Source: Streptomyces sp. CMB-StM0423
GTDB lineage: Bacteria > Actinomycetota > Actinomycetes > Streptomycetales > Streptomycetaceae
NCBI RefSeq assembly: GCF_002847285.1
Contig: NZ_CP025407.1
Span: forward strand, 1,986,501-2,050,500
DNA length: 64,000 nucleotides
Reading direction: 5' to 3'
Both the position numbers and the translations under genes were made by a program. Each line of letters begins with the position of its first letter. The stretch's first letter is position 1. Of the stretch, positions 37,091 to 46,527 are shown one piece after another. The notes below the pieces were generated by a model. It was given only the letters and a program-made list of their open reading frames with translations. It had not been told where the DNA came from and made no database searches.

Positions 37091-38776
37091 CTACTCCACC
37101 CCGATCAGCAGCGGTGCCGACTGGCTGCCGCCCTCGTACACCACCGTGTCCACCGCCAGGTGCCCGCTGCGTACGTGCGCCTCCAAGCGGGCGCCGAAGC
37201 CGGGGGGCAGGTCCGGGCCCAGCACCAGCGTCACCAGCTCGCCGCCGCCCGCCAGCATCCGGTCGAGCACCGCCTCCGCGGTCTCCGCGAGGTCGGTGCC
37301 GACCACCGCCACGTCGCCCTCCACCACCCCGAGCACGTCGCCGGGGCGGCAGATGCCCGCCGTCGTCCACGCGTCCTGCTCCGCGACCGCCAGCTCCGCG
37401 TGCCGCGTGGCACCCGCGGCGGCCGTCATCGAGACCACGTCCTCGTCGAACCGCCGCCCCGGGTCGTGCACCGCGAGCGCCGCCAGGCCCTGGACCGCCG
37501 CGCGCGTGGGGATGAGCGCCGCGCGCACGCCGGACGCCCGCGCCTCCTCCACCGCCACGGCCGCGGTGTGCCGCAACTCCGCGTCGTTCGGCAGCAGTAC
37601 GACCTCCCGCGCGCCCGTCCGCCGCATCGCCTCCGCCAGTTCCCCGCTCGCGGGCGGCTCCCCCTCCCGTACGGTCACCACGCCCGCACCCGCCTCCGCG
37701 CACAGCGCCGCCAGCCCGTCGCCCGGCACGACGGCGACGACGGCCCGGCCCTCGGGCCCGCCGCCGGAGTCGCCGCGCGGGGCCGCGGCGGCGTCGCCGG
37801 CCGGGAGGTGGGTGATCTGGATGCGGTACGGGCGGCCGGCCTCGACGCCCGCCTCGACGGCGGCACCGGCGTCGTCGACGTGCACGTGCACCCGCCACAG
37901 CCCGTCGCCGCCGACGACGACGAGGGAGTCGCCGAGCGCGTCGAGCCGCGGCCGGAGCCGGGTGACGGCGTCGTCGCCGGCCTCCAGCAGGTAGATCACC
38001 TCGTACGCGGGCCCGCCCCCGCCCGGCACCGGACAGGCGACGTCGCCGCCGTCGTCGTGGCGGGCGGCCGTCCTGCGGGCGCCCGTACCGCGGCCCGCCG
38101 GGCCTTCGAGCCGCAGCTCGGTGGGGCGCGCCGCGCCGCTCAGCGCGTCGGCCAGCGTGCCCAGCACCGCCACCAGGCCAAGACCCCCGGCGTCCACGAC
38201 GCCCGCCCGGCGCAGCACGTCCAACTGCCCGGTCGTCGCGGCCAGCGCCTCCCGGGCGCCGTCGTACGCGGCCCTCGCCACCCGCGCCGCGTCGCCCGCA
38301 CCGGACCGCCCGGCCGCGGCCGCGGCGGCGTCGGCGACCGTCAGCATGGTGCCCTCGACCGGGTGCTCCACCGCTGCCCGCGCCGCGTCCGCTCCCCGCC
38401 GCAGCGCAATGGCCAGCAGTTCCCCGGCGCCGGAGGCCGGATCCGCCACCACCGCGCCCGTCAGCCCCCGCAGCAGCTCCGCCAGGATCGTCCCCGAGTT
38501 GCCCCGCGCCCCGATCAGCGCCCCGTGCGCCATCGCCCGCAGCACGTCCGCCACCGCCGGCTCCACGACCGCGCCGCTGCCCGCTCCGTCCGCCGCGAAC
38601 GCGCCGTACACCGCGTCCACCGCCTGCGCCGCCGACTCCACCGTCAGGTACAGGTTCGTCCCGGTGTCGCCGTCGGCGACGGGGAAGACGTTGACCGCGT
38701 CGATCTCCTCCCGGCCGCGCCCCAGTGCCTCCAGGGCCAGGGCGCACCAGGCCCGCACGGAAGAGGCGTCGAGCAT
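37091..38776 (-). CDS. DhaL/DAK2-domain protein, FakA-like
   Basis: 561 residues. The N-terminal DhaL domain has NVFPVADGDTGTNLYLT (29-45) with metal-binding aspartates 35 and 37 and GALIGARGNSGTILAELLRG, the phosphate-binding motifs of FakA (VloA) fatty-acid kinase and of DhaL. The middle segment EVIYLLEAGDDAV...LVVVGGDGLWRVHVHVDD and the C-terminal DegV-like half match the YloV/FakA family. FakA works with DegV-type FakB proteins to phosphorylate exogenous fatty acids. Neighbourhood rpmB-yloV-recG is conserved in many Gram-positives; here the Hsp90/TPR pair interrupts it. GTG 38782 is an alternative start. Confidence 0.88.
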   Translation of the reverse strand: MLDASSVRAWCALALEALGRGREEIDAVNVFPVADGDTGTNLYLTVESAAQAVDAVYGAFAADGAGSGAVVEPAVADVLRAMAHGALIGARGNSGTILAELLRGLTGAVVADPASGAGELLAIALRRGADAARAAVEHPVEGTMLTVADAAAAAAGRSGAGDAARVARAAYDGAREALAATTGQLDVLRRAGVVDAGGLGLVAVLGTLADALSGAARPTELRLEGPAGRGTGARRTAARHDDGGDVACPVPGGGGPAYEVIYLLEAGDDAVTRLRPRLDALGDSLVVVGGDGLWRVHVHVDDAGAAVEAGVEAGRPYRIQITHLPAGDAAAAPRGDSGGGPEGRAVVAVVPGDGLAALCAEAGAGVVTVREGEPPASGELAEAMRRTGAREVVLLPNDAELRHTAAVAVEEARASGVRAALIPTRAAVQGLAALAVHDPGRRFDEDVVSMTAAAGATRHAELAVAEQDAWTTAGICRPGDVLGVVEGDVAVVGTDLAETAEAVLDRMLAGGGELVTLVLGPDLPPGFGARLEAHVRSGHLAVDTVVYEGGSQSAPLLIGVE

Positions 38777-38851
38777 CTGCACAACCCCCTCGGAACGGAC
38801 GACGGCACGGCCGGGTACGGTGTAGCGGCAGCGTAGCCGCTGGACCGGCGA

Positions 38852-38879
38852 TTTCCTCCGCCGGGAAGCGCCGTAGTAT
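38852..38879 (+). promoter_or_regulatory. Possible rpmB promoter
   Basis: TAGTAT at 38874-38879 with TTTCCT 16 bp upstream (38852-38857). The -10 is good, the -35 weak. It would leave a leader of about 120 nt before rpmB containing a small inverted repeat (CCCGGTCCCGTACCGGG). Confidence 0.35.
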
Positions 38880-39004
38880 GCTGCACAGGTTGCCCGGTCC
38901 CGTACCGGGCCTTCCTCCCCCGGCACGGCCGACCTGCTCCTTCCCAGGAGAAGGGCGCGCTGCCGGGATCCGACCGTACGTGCATCAGAAGCTTGGAGTG
39001 ACCC

Positions 39005-39190
39005 GTGGCTGCCAACTGCGACGTCTGTGGCAAGGGGCCGGGCTTCGGCAACAACATCTCCCACTCGCACCGCCGCACCCGCCGCCGCTGGAACCCCAAC
39101 ATCCAGCGGGTGCGCGCCGTGGTCGGGGGGACGCCGAAGCGCCTCAACGCCTGCACCTCGTGCATCAAGGCGGGCAAGGTCTCGCGCTGA
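39005..39190 (+). CDS. rpmB: 50S ribosomal protein L28, zinc-binding form
   Basis: 61 residues, GTG start with TTGGAG 8 nt upstream. MAANCDVCGKGPGFGNNISHSHRRTRRRW opens the family; Cys5/Cys8 and Cys50/Cys53 (CTSC) make the zinc ribbon of the C+ form. Streptomyces often keep a zinc-free L28 paralogue under Zur elsewhere. Divergent from the FakA-like gene. Confidence 0.97.
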   Translation: MAANCDVCGKGPGFGNNISHSHRRTRRRWNPNIQRVRAVVGGTPKRLNACTSCIKAGKVSR

Positions 39191-39216
39191 CGTAGCGCAG
39201 CCGCCCACGCACAGCG

Positions 39217-39244
39217 AGCCGGTCCACCGCAGGGTGGGCCGGCT
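39217..39244. terminator. Hairpin downstream of rpmB
   Basis: AGCCGGTCCACC and GGTGGGCCGGCT form a 12-bp stem (one G-U pair) with loop GCAG, followed by CTCTCTCGTGT, 26 bp after the rpmB stop. Confidence 0.7.
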
Positions 39245-39345
39245 CTCTCGTGTGCGCGGGGCGGGCGCGGGGTCCATCGGGCCGTACGGAGAAGGGAGTT
39301 CCCGCCCGTACGCGGCACGCCCCCGGCCCCGTACGCAAAGAAGTC

Positions 39346-40176
39346 CTACGCCCCGCGCCACCGCCACCCGTGGTCCACGGGACCCGTCCCCTCCCCCAGC
39401 GGGAACCCCGCGGCGATCGCCCCCGTGACGTACTCCTTCGCCGCTGCCACCGCCTCCGGCACCGCCCGCCCCCGCGCCAGATACGCGGCGGCGGCGCTCG
39501 CGAGCGTGCAGCCCGTGCCGTGGGTGTGCCGCACGGGAATCCGGGGCGCGCGCAGCCAGTGCTCCTCGGTGCCGTCCGTCAGCAGGTCCACGGCGCCCTC
39601 GTCCGCCGGCAGATGGCCGCCCTTGACCAGCGCCCAGCGCGGCCCGTACGCGAGCAGCGCCGCCGCCGCCCGCCGAATGTCCGCCTTGCCGGCCACCCGG
39701 ATCCCGGTCAGCCACGCCACCTCGGCCAGGTTCGGGGTGACGACGGTCGCGACGGGCAGCAGCCGCGTCCGTACCGTGTCCAGCGCCTCGGCCGCCAGCA
39801 GCCGGTCGCCGTGGGTCGAGACCCCCACGGGGTCGACCACCACCGGCGCGGGCGTCCCCGCCAGCAGCTCCGCGACCGCCGCCACCGTCTCGGCGCCCGC
39901 GAGCATGCCGGTCTTGACGGCCTGGACCCCGATGTCGTCGACGACGCTGCGGAACTGGCCGCGCACCGCGGCAACGGGCAGCGTCCAACTGTCCTGCACC
40001 CCGAGCGAGTTCTGCGCGGTCACGGCGGTGACGACACTCATGCCGTGCACGCCGAGCGCGAGCATCGTCTTCAGGTCGGCCTGGATGCCCGCGCCGCCGC
40101 CGGAGTCGGAGCCGGCGACGGTCAGCACCCGCGGCGGCGCGCTCGCGCCGCCCCCGGCGCCCGCCGGCTCAGCCAC
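39346..40176 (-). CDS. thiD: Hydroxymethylpyrimidine (phosphate) kinase
   Basis: 276-residue ribokinase-fold enzyme of thiamine synthesis. [22 protein letters not shown] at the N-terminus, [16 protein letters not shown] in the centre and the phosphate-binding box [20 protein letters not shown] near the C-terminus are diagnostic, with the catalytic Asp/Cys region HGTGCTL. It overlaps the thiL stop by 8 nt and is coupled to it. Confidence 0.96.
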   Translation of the reverse strand: MAEPAGAGGGASAPPRVLTVAGSDSGGGAGIQADLKTMLALGVHGMSVVTAVTAQNSLGVQDSWTLPVAAVRGQFRSVVDDIGVQAVKTGMLAGAETVAAVAELLAGTPAPVVVDPVGVSTHGDRLLAAEALDTVRTRLLPVATVVTPNLAEVAWLTGIRVAGKADIRRAAAALLAYGPRWALVKGGHLPADEGAVDLLTDGTEEHWLRAPRIPVRHTHGTGCTLASAAAAYLARGRAVPEAVAAAKEYVTGAIAAGFPLGEGTGPVDHGWRWRGA

Positions 40177-41143
40177 CGAAGTGGTCCCAGCCGGCCGCGC
40201 CCCGCCACGCCTTGCCGTCCACCGTCACCTGCGCCACCGCGGACGGCGCCTGCACCTCGCCCACGACCCGCCACCGCGCGGGCAGCTTCACCTGCGGCGG
40301 GAACGTCGCCACGATCGCGTGGTCCTCGCCGCCCGTCAGCACCCACTGCAGCGGGTCCACGCCCACCGCCTTGCCGATGTCCGCCATCTGTCCCGGCACG
40401 TCGAGGGCCGCCGTGCGGATGTCGATACGGACCTTCCCCGCCGCCGCGACGTGCCCGAGGTCGGCCAGCAGCCCGTCACTGACGTCCGTCATCGACGTGG
40501 CGCCGAGCGCGGCCGCCGCCGGGCCCGCCTGGTAGGGCGGTTCCGGGCGGCGGTGGGCCTCGACGAAGGCGCGGGGCGAGCGGAAGCCGCGGGCCAGCAC
40601 GGCGTGGCCGGCGGCGGACCAGCCGAGCCAGCCGGTCACCGCCACCACGTCGCCGGGGCGGGCGCCGGCGCGGGTGACCGGCTCGTGGCCCTGCATGTCG
40701 CCGAGCGCGGTGATCGCGAGGGTGATGGCGTCGCCCCGTACGACATCGCCGCCGACAACGGCGGCGCCGGCGACCTGGCACTCGTCGCGCAGCCCGTCCA
40801 TCAGCTCCGCGGGCCAGGTGACGAGCAGGTCGGCGGGGACGACGAGGCCGAGGAGGAGGGCGGTGGGAACGGCACCCATGGCGGCAATGTCGGCGAGGTT
40901 CTGGGCGGCCGACTTGCGGCCCACGTCGTACGCCGTCGACCAATCGCGGCGGAAGTGCCGGCCCTCGATGAGCACGTCCGTGCTGGCCACGACCCGGCGG
41001 TCGGGGGCGCTGACGACCGCGGCGTCGTCCCCGGGCCCGATCCGTACGGCGGGCGTCGTGGTCAGCCGGGAGGTCAGCTCCCGGATGAGCCCGAACTCGC
41101 CCAGCTCCCCCACGGTGCCCTGGCCCTGCCCGTGGCCCCTCAT
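40169..41143 (-). CDS. thiL: Thiamine-monophosphate kinase
   Basis: 324-residue PurM/AIR-synthase-fold kinase that makes thiamine diphosphate. [21 protein letters not shown] (metal-binding Asp), [19 protein letters not shown] and [18 protein letters not shown] are present; ending near [19 protein letters not shown]. First gene of the thiL-thiD pair; no TPP riboswitch is visible upstream. The plus-strand Lrp-like gene is divergent 137 bp away. Confidence 0.96.
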   Translation of the reverse strand: MRGHGQGQGTVGELGEFGLIRELTSRLTTTPAVRIGPGDDAAVVSAPDRRVVASTDVLIEGRHFRRDWSTAYDVGRKSAAQNLADIAAMGAVPTALLLGLVVPADLLVTWPAELMDGLRDECQVAGAAVVGGDVVRGDAITLAITALGDMQGHEPVTRAGARPGDVVAVTGWLGWSAAGHAVLARGFRSPRAFVEAHRRPEPPYQAGPAAAALGATSMTDVSDGLLADLGHVAAAGKVRIDIRTAALDVPGQMADIGKAVGVDPLQWVLTGGEDHAIVATFPPQVKLPARWRVVGEVQAPSAVAQVTVDGKAWRGAAGWDHFGG

Positions 41144-41280
41144 CGGATCGCTCCTTCCGTCAACCCGGCGCCCGCGGTCTCGCCCGTCACGGCCGCTCCC
41201 GACCCTCCCGCGCCGGCCGGACTACGCGATACGGTTGCGTCTCTCCCCCCATGATCCTCGAAGCCGCCCCTGGAGGTTCC

Positions 41281-41514
41281 GTGGTACAGGCTTACATCCT
41301 GATCCAGACCGAGGTCGGCAAGGCGTCGGCCGTAGCCGAAGTCATCGCCGAGATCCCCGGAGTGATCCAGGCCGAGGACGTGACCGGTCCTTACGACGTG
41401 ATCGTGCGCGCACAGGCGGACACCGTCGACGAACTGGGCCGGCTCGTGGTCGCCAGAGTCCAGCAGGTGTCGGGGATCACCCGGACCCTGACCTGCCCGG
41501 TCGTCCATCTCTAG
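41281..41514 (+). CDS. Stand-alone Lrp/AsnC ligand-binding (RAM) domain protein
   Basis: 77 residues, GTG 41281 with GGAGGTTCC just before it. The whole protein is the Lrp/AsnC effector domain: AYILIQTEVGKASAVAEVIAEI, AEDVTGPYDVIVRAQADTVDEL, VQQVSGITRTLTC. There is no DNA-binding domain. Such single-domain proteins bind amino acids and may form hetero-oligomers with full Lrp regulators. Conserved next to thiL in Streptomyces as far as I remember. Confidence 0.9.
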   Translation: MVQAYILIQTEVGKASAVAEVIAEIPGVIQAEDVTGPYDVIVRAQADTVDELGRLVVARVQQVSGITRTLTCPVVHL

Positions 41515-41537
41515 GCCCCCCGTATGCTCGGCCGGTG

Positions 41538-42125
41538 ATGAGCACACCGTCCCGGCCGCCCCGCACCCCCCGGCGCCCCGGCGCCACGCACCGCAGCGCA
41601 CGGAGCGAACGCCCCACCCTGCATTTCCGCCCCACCCGGCCATACCGCTCCGCTCTCCGCCTGCCCGCCGCACTGCTGCTGCTCGCCGCCCCGCTCGCCT
41701 GTTCCGGTGGCGGCGGCGGCGCGCCGCAGGTGGCCGTGCCGACCCCGCAGGGGAAGGCCGTGGACCACTGCCGCGCGCTCGCCGACCGGCTGCCCGGCAC
41801 CGTCGACGGCCAGAAGCGCCGCGAGACCGATCCGGTCTCGGCGCTGACCGCCGGGTGGGGTGACCCGGCCGTCGAGCTGCGCTGCGGCGTGCCCAGGCCG
41901 GAGGTGCTCACGCCCGGGAGTGAACACTACAACCCCACCAGCGACGCGGTGAGCGTGAACGGCGTCGACTGGCTGTACGAGGAACTGGACGACGGGGCCC
42001 GCTTCACCACCACCCGGCGCAGGGCGTTCGTGGAGGTCACCGTGCCCGGCGCGTACGCGCCCGAGGTGAACGCGCTGACGGACCTGGCGGAAGCGGTCGA
42101 CAAGGCCGTGCCCGGCACGCTCTGA
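41538..42125 (+). CDS. DUF3515-family lipoprotein
   Basis: 195 residues. A basic N-terminus precedes a signal peptide (LRLPAALLLLAAPLACSGGG) with lipobox LAC; the mature part has VDHCRALADRLPGTVDGQKRR, WGDPAVELRCGVPRPEVL and VNGVDWLYEELDDGARFTTTRR, with two Cys that may pair. Actinobacterial family of unknown function, often beside ddl and thiL. ATG 41538, overlapped by GTG 41535. Confidence 0.9.
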   Translation: MSTPSRPPRTPRRPGATHRSARSERPTLHFRPTRPYRSALRLPAALLLLAAPLACSGGGGGAPQVAVPTPQGKAVDHCRALADRLPGTVDGQKRRETDPVSALTAGWGDPAVELRCGVPRPEVLTPGSEHYNPTSDAVSVNGVDWLYEELDDGARFTTTRRRAFVEVTVPGAYAPEVNALTDLAEAVDKAVPGTL

Positions 42126-42182
42126 CGCCCGCGCGGGCCCGGGACCGGTCGCAGGCAACGGACCGCGGGCCGCGGGGGGCCG

Positions 42183-43352
42183 CTAGCGCAGCCCCGTCGA
42201 GCGGCGCAGCGCCGCCTGGATGAGCCGGTCGACCAGCTCCGGGTAACTCACGCCGGACTCCTGCCACATCCGCGGGTACATCGAGATGGGCGTGAAGCCG
42301 GGCATCGTGTTGATCTCGTTGATCACGAACCCGCCGTCGTCGGTGCGGAAGAAGTCCGCCCGCACCAGCCCCTCGCAGGAGCACGCCTCGAACGCGGCCA
42401 CCGCCAGCCGCTGCACCTCGGCGGTCTCCTCCGCGGTCAGCGGCGCCGGCACGATCCCGGCGGCGGAGTCGATGTACTTGGCCTCGAAGTCGTAGAAGTC
42501 GTGGCTGGTGGTCGGCGGGATCTCGGCGGGCACGCTGGCCCGCGGCCCGTCCTCGAACTCCAGCACGCCGCACTCGATCTCGCGCCCGTCGACCGCCGCC
42601 TCCACGATGATCTTCGGGTCGTGCCGGCGCGCCTCGGCGATCGCGTCCTCCAGCGCGCCGAGTTCGCCGACCTTCGTGATGCCGATGGAAGAACCGGCCC
42701 GCGCGGGCTTCACGAACACCGGCCAGCCGTGGTCGGCGGCGAAGTCCACGATCTTCTTGCGGGCCGCCGCGCCCTCCTGCCCGGGGGCGCCCTGGTCCCA
42801 CTCGCGCGGCCGGATCACGACGTACGGGCCGACCGGCAGCCCGTACGAGACGAAGACCCGCTTCATGTACTCCTTGTCCATGCCGACCGCGGAGGCCAGC
42901 ACGCCGGAGCCCACATACGGCACGCCGGACAGGTCGAGCATGCCCTGCAGCGTGCCGTCCTCGCCGTACGGGCCGTGCAGCATCGGGAAGACGACGTCCA
43001 CCTCGCCGAGCGCCTTGGGCACCTGCCCCGGCTCGGCGTAGACGACCTCGCGGCTGCCGGGGTCGGCGGAGAGCACGACGGCGCCGTCCTCGGCCTCCTC
43101 GTCGACCAGTTCCTCCACGCTCGGCACCTGGCGGTCGGCGATGGCCATCCGCGCGGGGTCGTCCGCGGTGAGGGCCCAGCGGCCGTCGGCGGTGATGCCG
43201 ATGGGCAGCACCTCGTACATGTTCCGGTCGATGGCGGCCATGACGGCGCCCGCGGTGACGACGGAGATGCCGTGCTCGGAGCTGCGCCCGCCGAAAACGA
43301 CGGCGACGCGCGGCTTGCGGCCCTGGCTTTCGTAGGAGTGCTCGCTGCTCAT
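42183..43352 (-). CDS. ddlA: D-alanine-D-alanine ligase
   Basis: 389-residue ATP-grasp ligase supplying the D-Ala-D-Ala end of peptidoglycan. RVAVVFGGRSSEHGISVVTAG at the N-terminus, PMLHGPYGEDGTLQGMLDL (Glu/His site), VFVKPARAGSSIGITKV and the C-terminal RADFFRTDDGGFVINEINTMPGFTPISMYP are standard. The omega-loop Tyr is in HDFYDFEAKYID, typical of D-Ala (vancomycin-sensitive) rather than D-Lac ligases. ATG 43352 chosen over 43361. Confidence 0.97.
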   Translation of the reverse strand: MSSEHSYESQGRKPRVAVVFGGRSSEHGISVVTAGAVMAAIDRNMYEVLPIGITADGRWALTADDPARMAIADRQVPSVEELVDEEAEDGAVVLSADPGSREVVYAEPGQVPKALGEVDVVFPMLHGPYGEDGTLQGMLDLSGVPYVGSGVLASAVGMDKEYMKRVFVSYGLPVGPYVVIRPREWDQGAPGQEGAAARKKIVDFAADHGWPVFVKPARAGSSIGITKVGELGALEDAIAEARRHDPKIIVEAAVDGREIECGVLEFEDGPRASVPAEIPPTTSHDFYDFEAKYIDSAAGIVPAPLTAEETAEVQRLAVAAFEACSCEGLVRADFFRTDDGGFVINEINTMPGFTPISMYPRMWQESGVSYPELVDRLIQAALRRSTGLR

Positions 43353-43384
43353 CGCTCGCACACTACCCGCTGCGTCGGGCGACG

Positions 43385-44425
43385 TCAGTGTCCCTCCGCC
43401 TTGGCGCTGCGCGACATCAGCTCCTTCAGCGCCACGAGCGGCGGCTTCCCGTCGTGCACGATGCTCACCACGGTCTCCGTGATGGGCATGTCGACGGCGT
43501 GTCTGCGGGCCAGATCGAGCACCGACTCACAGGACTTGACGCCCTCGGCGGTCTGCTTGGTGGCGGCGATGGTCTCGGCGAGCGTCATGCCGCGGCCGAG
43601 GTTGGTGCCGAAGGTGTGGTTGCGGGAGAGCGGCGAGGAGCAGGTGGCGACCAGGTCGCCCATGCCGGCCAGGCCCGCGAAGGTGCGCGGGTCGGCGCCG
43701 AGCACGCTGCCCAGGCGGGCGGTCTCGGCGAGGCCGCGGGTGATGAGCGACGCCTTGGCGTTGTCGCCGAGGCCCATGCCGTCGGCGATGCCGACGGCCA
43801 GCCCGATGACGTTCTTGACGGCGCCGCCGAGTTCGCAGCCGACGACGTCGGTGTTGGTGTACGGGCGGAAGTACGGGGTGTGGCAGGCGGTCTGCAGCCG
43901 GCGGGCCACCTCCTCGTCGGCGCAGGCGACGACGGCGGCGGCGGGCTGCCGGGCGGCGATCTCGCGGGCGAGGTTCGGTCCCGTGAGCACGGCGACCCGG
44001 CCGCGGACGCCGTCGGGACCGCCCGCGGGGCCCGCGCCTGCGCCCTCCTTGGCGACGACCTCCTCGATGACCTCGCTCATGCGCTTGGCGGTGCCCAGCT
44101 CGACGCCCTTCATCAGGCTGACGAGCACGGTGCCCCGGTCGAGCAGCGGCGCCCAGCGCTCCAGGTTGCCCCGGAGGGTCTGCGACGGCACGGCGAGCAC
44201 GGTGAACTCGGCGCCCCCGGCGGCCTCGGCGGGGTCCGCGGTCGCGGTGACCGTGTCGGGGAGGCGCACGCCCGGGAGGTAGTCGGGGTTCTCGCGGGTG
44301 GCGTTGAGGGTGTCGACGAGCGCGGCTCTGCGGCCCCACATCGTCACCCGGCAGCCGGCGTCGGCCAGCACCATCGAGAAGGCCGTGCCCCACGACCCGG
44401 TGCCGAAGACGGCGCAGCGCGTCAC
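43385..44425 (-). CDS. gpsA: NAD(P)H-dependent glycerol-3-phosphate dehydrogenase
   Basis: 346 residues. Rossmann motif AVFGTGSWGTAFSMVLADAG at the N-terminus, catalytic Lys in LVSLMKGVE and the second in GAVKNVIGLAVG; LSRNHTFGTNLGRG and EGVKSCESVLDLARR follow. It makes sn-glycerol-3-phosphate for phospholipids. GTG start overlaps the plsC stop by 4 nt (GTGA), so the two lipid-precursor enzymes are coupled. Confidence 0.97.
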   Translation of the reverse strand: MTRCAVFGTGSWGTAFSMVLADAGCRVTMWGRRAALVDTLNATRENPDYLPGVRLPDTVTATADPAEAAGGAEFTVLAVPSQTLRGNLERWAPLLDRGTVLVSLMKGVELGTAKRMSEVIEEVVAKEGAGAGPAGGPDGVRGRVAVLTGPNLAREIAARQPAAAVVACADEEVARRLQTACHTPYFRPYTNTDVVGCELGGAVKNVIGLAVGIADGMGLGDNAKASLITRGLAETARLGSVLGADPRTFAGLAGMGDLVATCSSPLSRNHTFGTNLGRGMTLAETIAATKQTAEGVKSCESVLDLARRHAVDMPITETVVSIVHDGKPPLVALKELMSRSAKAEGH

Positions 44426-45168
44426 GAGTTCTCCTTACGGTCCGCGGAGCGGCGGCGCTGTTCGGCGCGTACGGTCTTCGGATCGAAGCGCTCCGCGGGC
44501 GCCTGCTCGCCGCGCAGCTCCTCCAGCAGGCGGGTGACGGCGTCCATGATGACCTCGGTGACCTCCGCGAGCACCTGCGGGGTGGGCTCCTTGCCGTAGA
44601 ACTCCGACAGGTCCACCGGCGGGCCGGCGAGGAGGTGGAAGGTCTTGCGCGGGAAGGGCCGGGGCTTGCCGTACGGCGGCAGCAGCTCGTTGGCGCCCCA
44701 GTGGGCGACGGGGATGACGGGCGCCCTGGTGACGAGCGCGACCCGGGCGGCGCCTGTCTTGCCCTTCATCGGCCACTGGGCGGGGTCGCGGGTGAGCGTC
44801 CCCTCGGGGTAGAACGCGACGCACTCGCCGTCCTCGACGGCTTTGACCGCGGCCCGGAATGCTTTGGAGGCGTCGGTCGACTCGCGGTAGACGGGAATCT
44901 GCCCGGTGCCGCGCATCACGGTGCCGACGACGCCCTTCTTGAACAGTGCGTCCTTCGCCAGGAACCGCGGCACACGGCCGGTGTTGTACTGGAAGTGGGC
45001 ATAGAAGAACGGGTCGAGATACGAGTTGTGGTTGACGGCGGTGATGAATCCGCCGTCGGCCGGTATGTGCTCCGCGCCACGCCAGTCCCGCTTGACGAGC
45101 AGCCGCAGCGGCGGCTTGCAGATGGCCGCGACCAGCCGGTACCAGAAGCCGATCCTCCGCCGTGACAC
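44422..45168 (-). CDS. plsC: 1-acyl-glycerol-3-phosphate acyltransferase
   Basis: 248-residue LPLAT acyltransferase. Catalytic box I ITAVNHNSYLDPFFY (NHxxxxD), box II GTGQIPVYRES, box III VAFYPEGTLTRD and box IV VIPVAHWGANEL are complete. It acylates lysophosphatidic acid to phosphatidic acid at the membrane. GTG 45168 with AAAGGA close upstream; a GTG four codons earlier is possible. Coupled to gpsA. Streptomyces carry several paralogues, so the exact symbol is by function. Confidence 0.92.
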   Translation of the reverse strand: MSRRRIGFWYRLVAAICKPPLRLLVKRDWRGAEHIPADGGFITAVNHNSYLDPFFYAHFQYNTGRVPRFLAKDALFKKGVVGTVMRGTGQIPVYRESTDASKAFRAAVKAVEDGECVAFYPEGTLTRDPAQWPMKGKTGAARVALVTRAPVIPVAHWGANELLPPYGKPRPFPRKTFHLLAGPPVDLSEFYGKEPTPQVLAEVTEVIMDAVTRLLEELRGEQAPAERFDPKTVRAEQRRRSADRKENS

Positions 45169-45324
45169 GGTCCTTTTCACCTTCCCGGATTTTCCTCGGT
45201 GCGCGTTTCGTGGGCGAAACGGTCTCGCCCCGGGTCTCACGTCTGTCGAGAACACCGTACGCCCATGTGACCGGCCCGCCCCGCCGCGCGCGGCACGGTC
45301 AGGTGACAATGGGGCGTAACGACG

Positions 45325-46107
45325 ATGACGAAACGCACGGCACCAGCGCAGACGGAACTCCCCGGCCGACCGGACCGGCGGCTGTGGCATGTCGTCGTAC
45401 CGCTGAAGCCGCTGGCGCTGGCGAAGTCCCGGCTGGGCCCGGCGGCGGGCGAGCCGGGACGGGGCCGGCTGGCGCTGGCGTTCGCGCTCGACACGGTGGG
45501 CGCGGCGCTCGACTGCCCGGCCGTGGCCTCCGTCACGGTCGTCACCGACGACGCCGAGGCGGCGGGGCAACTGGCGGCGGCGGGGGCACGGGTCGTACCG
45601 GACGCCCCGCGGGCGGGCCTGAACGCCGCGCTGGCGCACGGGGAGCACTGGGTACGGACGGCTGAGCCCGGCGCCGCCGTCGCGGCGCTGAACGCGGATC
45701 TGCCGGCGCTGCGCCCCGCGGAGCTGGCCCGGGTGCTCGCGGCGGCGGGCGGCCGCGGCCGGTCGTTCCTGGCCGACGCCCCGGGGGTGGGCACGACGCT
45801 GCTGGCGGCGGCTGCGGGAGCGGCGCTGGCGCCGGGGTTCGGGGTCGCGTCGCGGGCCCGGCATCTGGCGTCGGGGGCGCGGGAGATCGGGCTGCGCGGG
45901 GTGGACTCGGTGCGGCAGGACGTCGATACGGGCGCCGACCTGCGGGCGGCGCTGGCGCTGGGGGTGGGGCGGCACACGGCGGCGGCGCTGGACCGCCTGG
46001 CGGCGTGCGGGCGGAAGGCCGGCGACCGGGACGGCGAGGCGGCCCGGTGCCCGTTCCCGGGGCACGCCCCGGGTACCCGGGCGGCGTCCGACGGCGTGTG
46101 CGGCTGA
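45325..46107 (+). CDS. cofC: 2-phospho-L-lactate/phosphoenolpyruvate guanylyltransferase
   Basis: 260 residues of the CofC/FbiD family, nucleotidyl transfer for coenzyme F420. WHVVVPLKPLALAKSRL at the N-terminus, VTVVTDDAEAAGQLAAAGA, GLNAALAHGEHWVR and ALNADLPALRPAELARVL are family signatures; the C-terminus is Ala/Gly-rich. F420 is general in Streptomyces. The substrate (2-phospholactate or PEP) cannot be judged from sequence. Divergent from plsC. Confidence 0.93.
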   Translation: MTKRTAPAQTELPGRPDRRLWHVVVPLKPLALAKSRLGPAAGEPGRGRLALAFALDTVGAALDCPAVASVTVVTDDAEAAGQLAAAGARVVPDAPRAGLNAALAHGEHWVRTAEPGAAVAALNADLPALRPAELARVLAAAGGRGRSFLADAPGVGTTLLAAAAGAALAPGFGVASRARHLASGAREIGLRGVDSVRQDVDTGADLRAALALGVGRHTAAALDRLAACGRKAGDRDGEAARCPFPGHAPGTRAASDGVCG

Positions 46108-46131
46108 GCGCCGGCCGGTAGCCTGCGGCGC

Positions 46132-46335
46132 ATGCAGGCCACAGCGTTCACGTACGACCCGCAGACCCGCAGCGGCAGCGTGCTCCTCGACGACGGCACG
46201 CCGCTGCCCTTCGACGGCGCCGCATTCGCGGCGGGCGGCCTGCGGCTGCTCAGGCCGGGACAGCGGGTGCGGATCGAGACGGAGGGCGCGGGCGAGGCGC
46301 GCAGGATCGTCCTGGTGACGCTGCAGACTTTCTGA
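46132..46335 (+). CDS. Small beta-rich protein, cold-shock-domain-like fold
   Basis: 67 residues, ATG 46132, 24 bp after cofC. Sequence pattern [48 protein letters not shown]...[10 protein letters not shown] suggests a small five-strand barrel resembling a cold-shock domain (basic/Gly loop then GQRVRIE). The aromatic RNP motifs of true CspA proteins are missing, so nucleic-acid binding is uncertain. It is a conserved hypothetical in Streptomyces to my knowledge. Confidence 0.75.
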   Translation: MQATAFTYDPQTRSGSVLLDDGTPLPFDGAAFAAGGLRLLRPGQRVRIETEGAGEARRIVLVTLQTF

Positions 46336-46474
46336 GGCGGCGGCCCGGACTGCGGGGCGGGCCGCGAAACGGGCTGGGGAACGGCCCGGGGACCCGGTTT
46401 CGGACCGGGGCGGGGGCCGGGGCCCGGGCTCCGGCCCGTACGGCGGGGCGCGGCCGGGCCAGGACATGCCGCGG

Positions 46475-46500
46475 GCCGGTCTCCCCGAGGGGAGCCGGCC
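46475..46500. terminator. Hairpin between the 67-residue gene and hupS
   Basis: GGCCGG-T-CTCC and GGAG-CCGGCC form a stem with one bulged T around CCCCGAGG. It lies 28 bp beyond the hupS stop and could end both convergent transcripts. Confidence 0.5.
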
Positions 46501-46527
46501 CCGCTTGCGGACCCTGCGCCGGGTCCG

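Noticed and set aside
33348..38747. Minus-strand open frame of about 1800 codons opposite the Hsp90/TPR pair
   Set aside because: The plus strand carries clear GHKL and TPR motifs there; the antisense frame is low-complexity and motif-free.
40900..41280. TPP riboswitch for thiL-thiD
   Set aside because: No conserved THI-box segments are visible before thiL on the minus strand.
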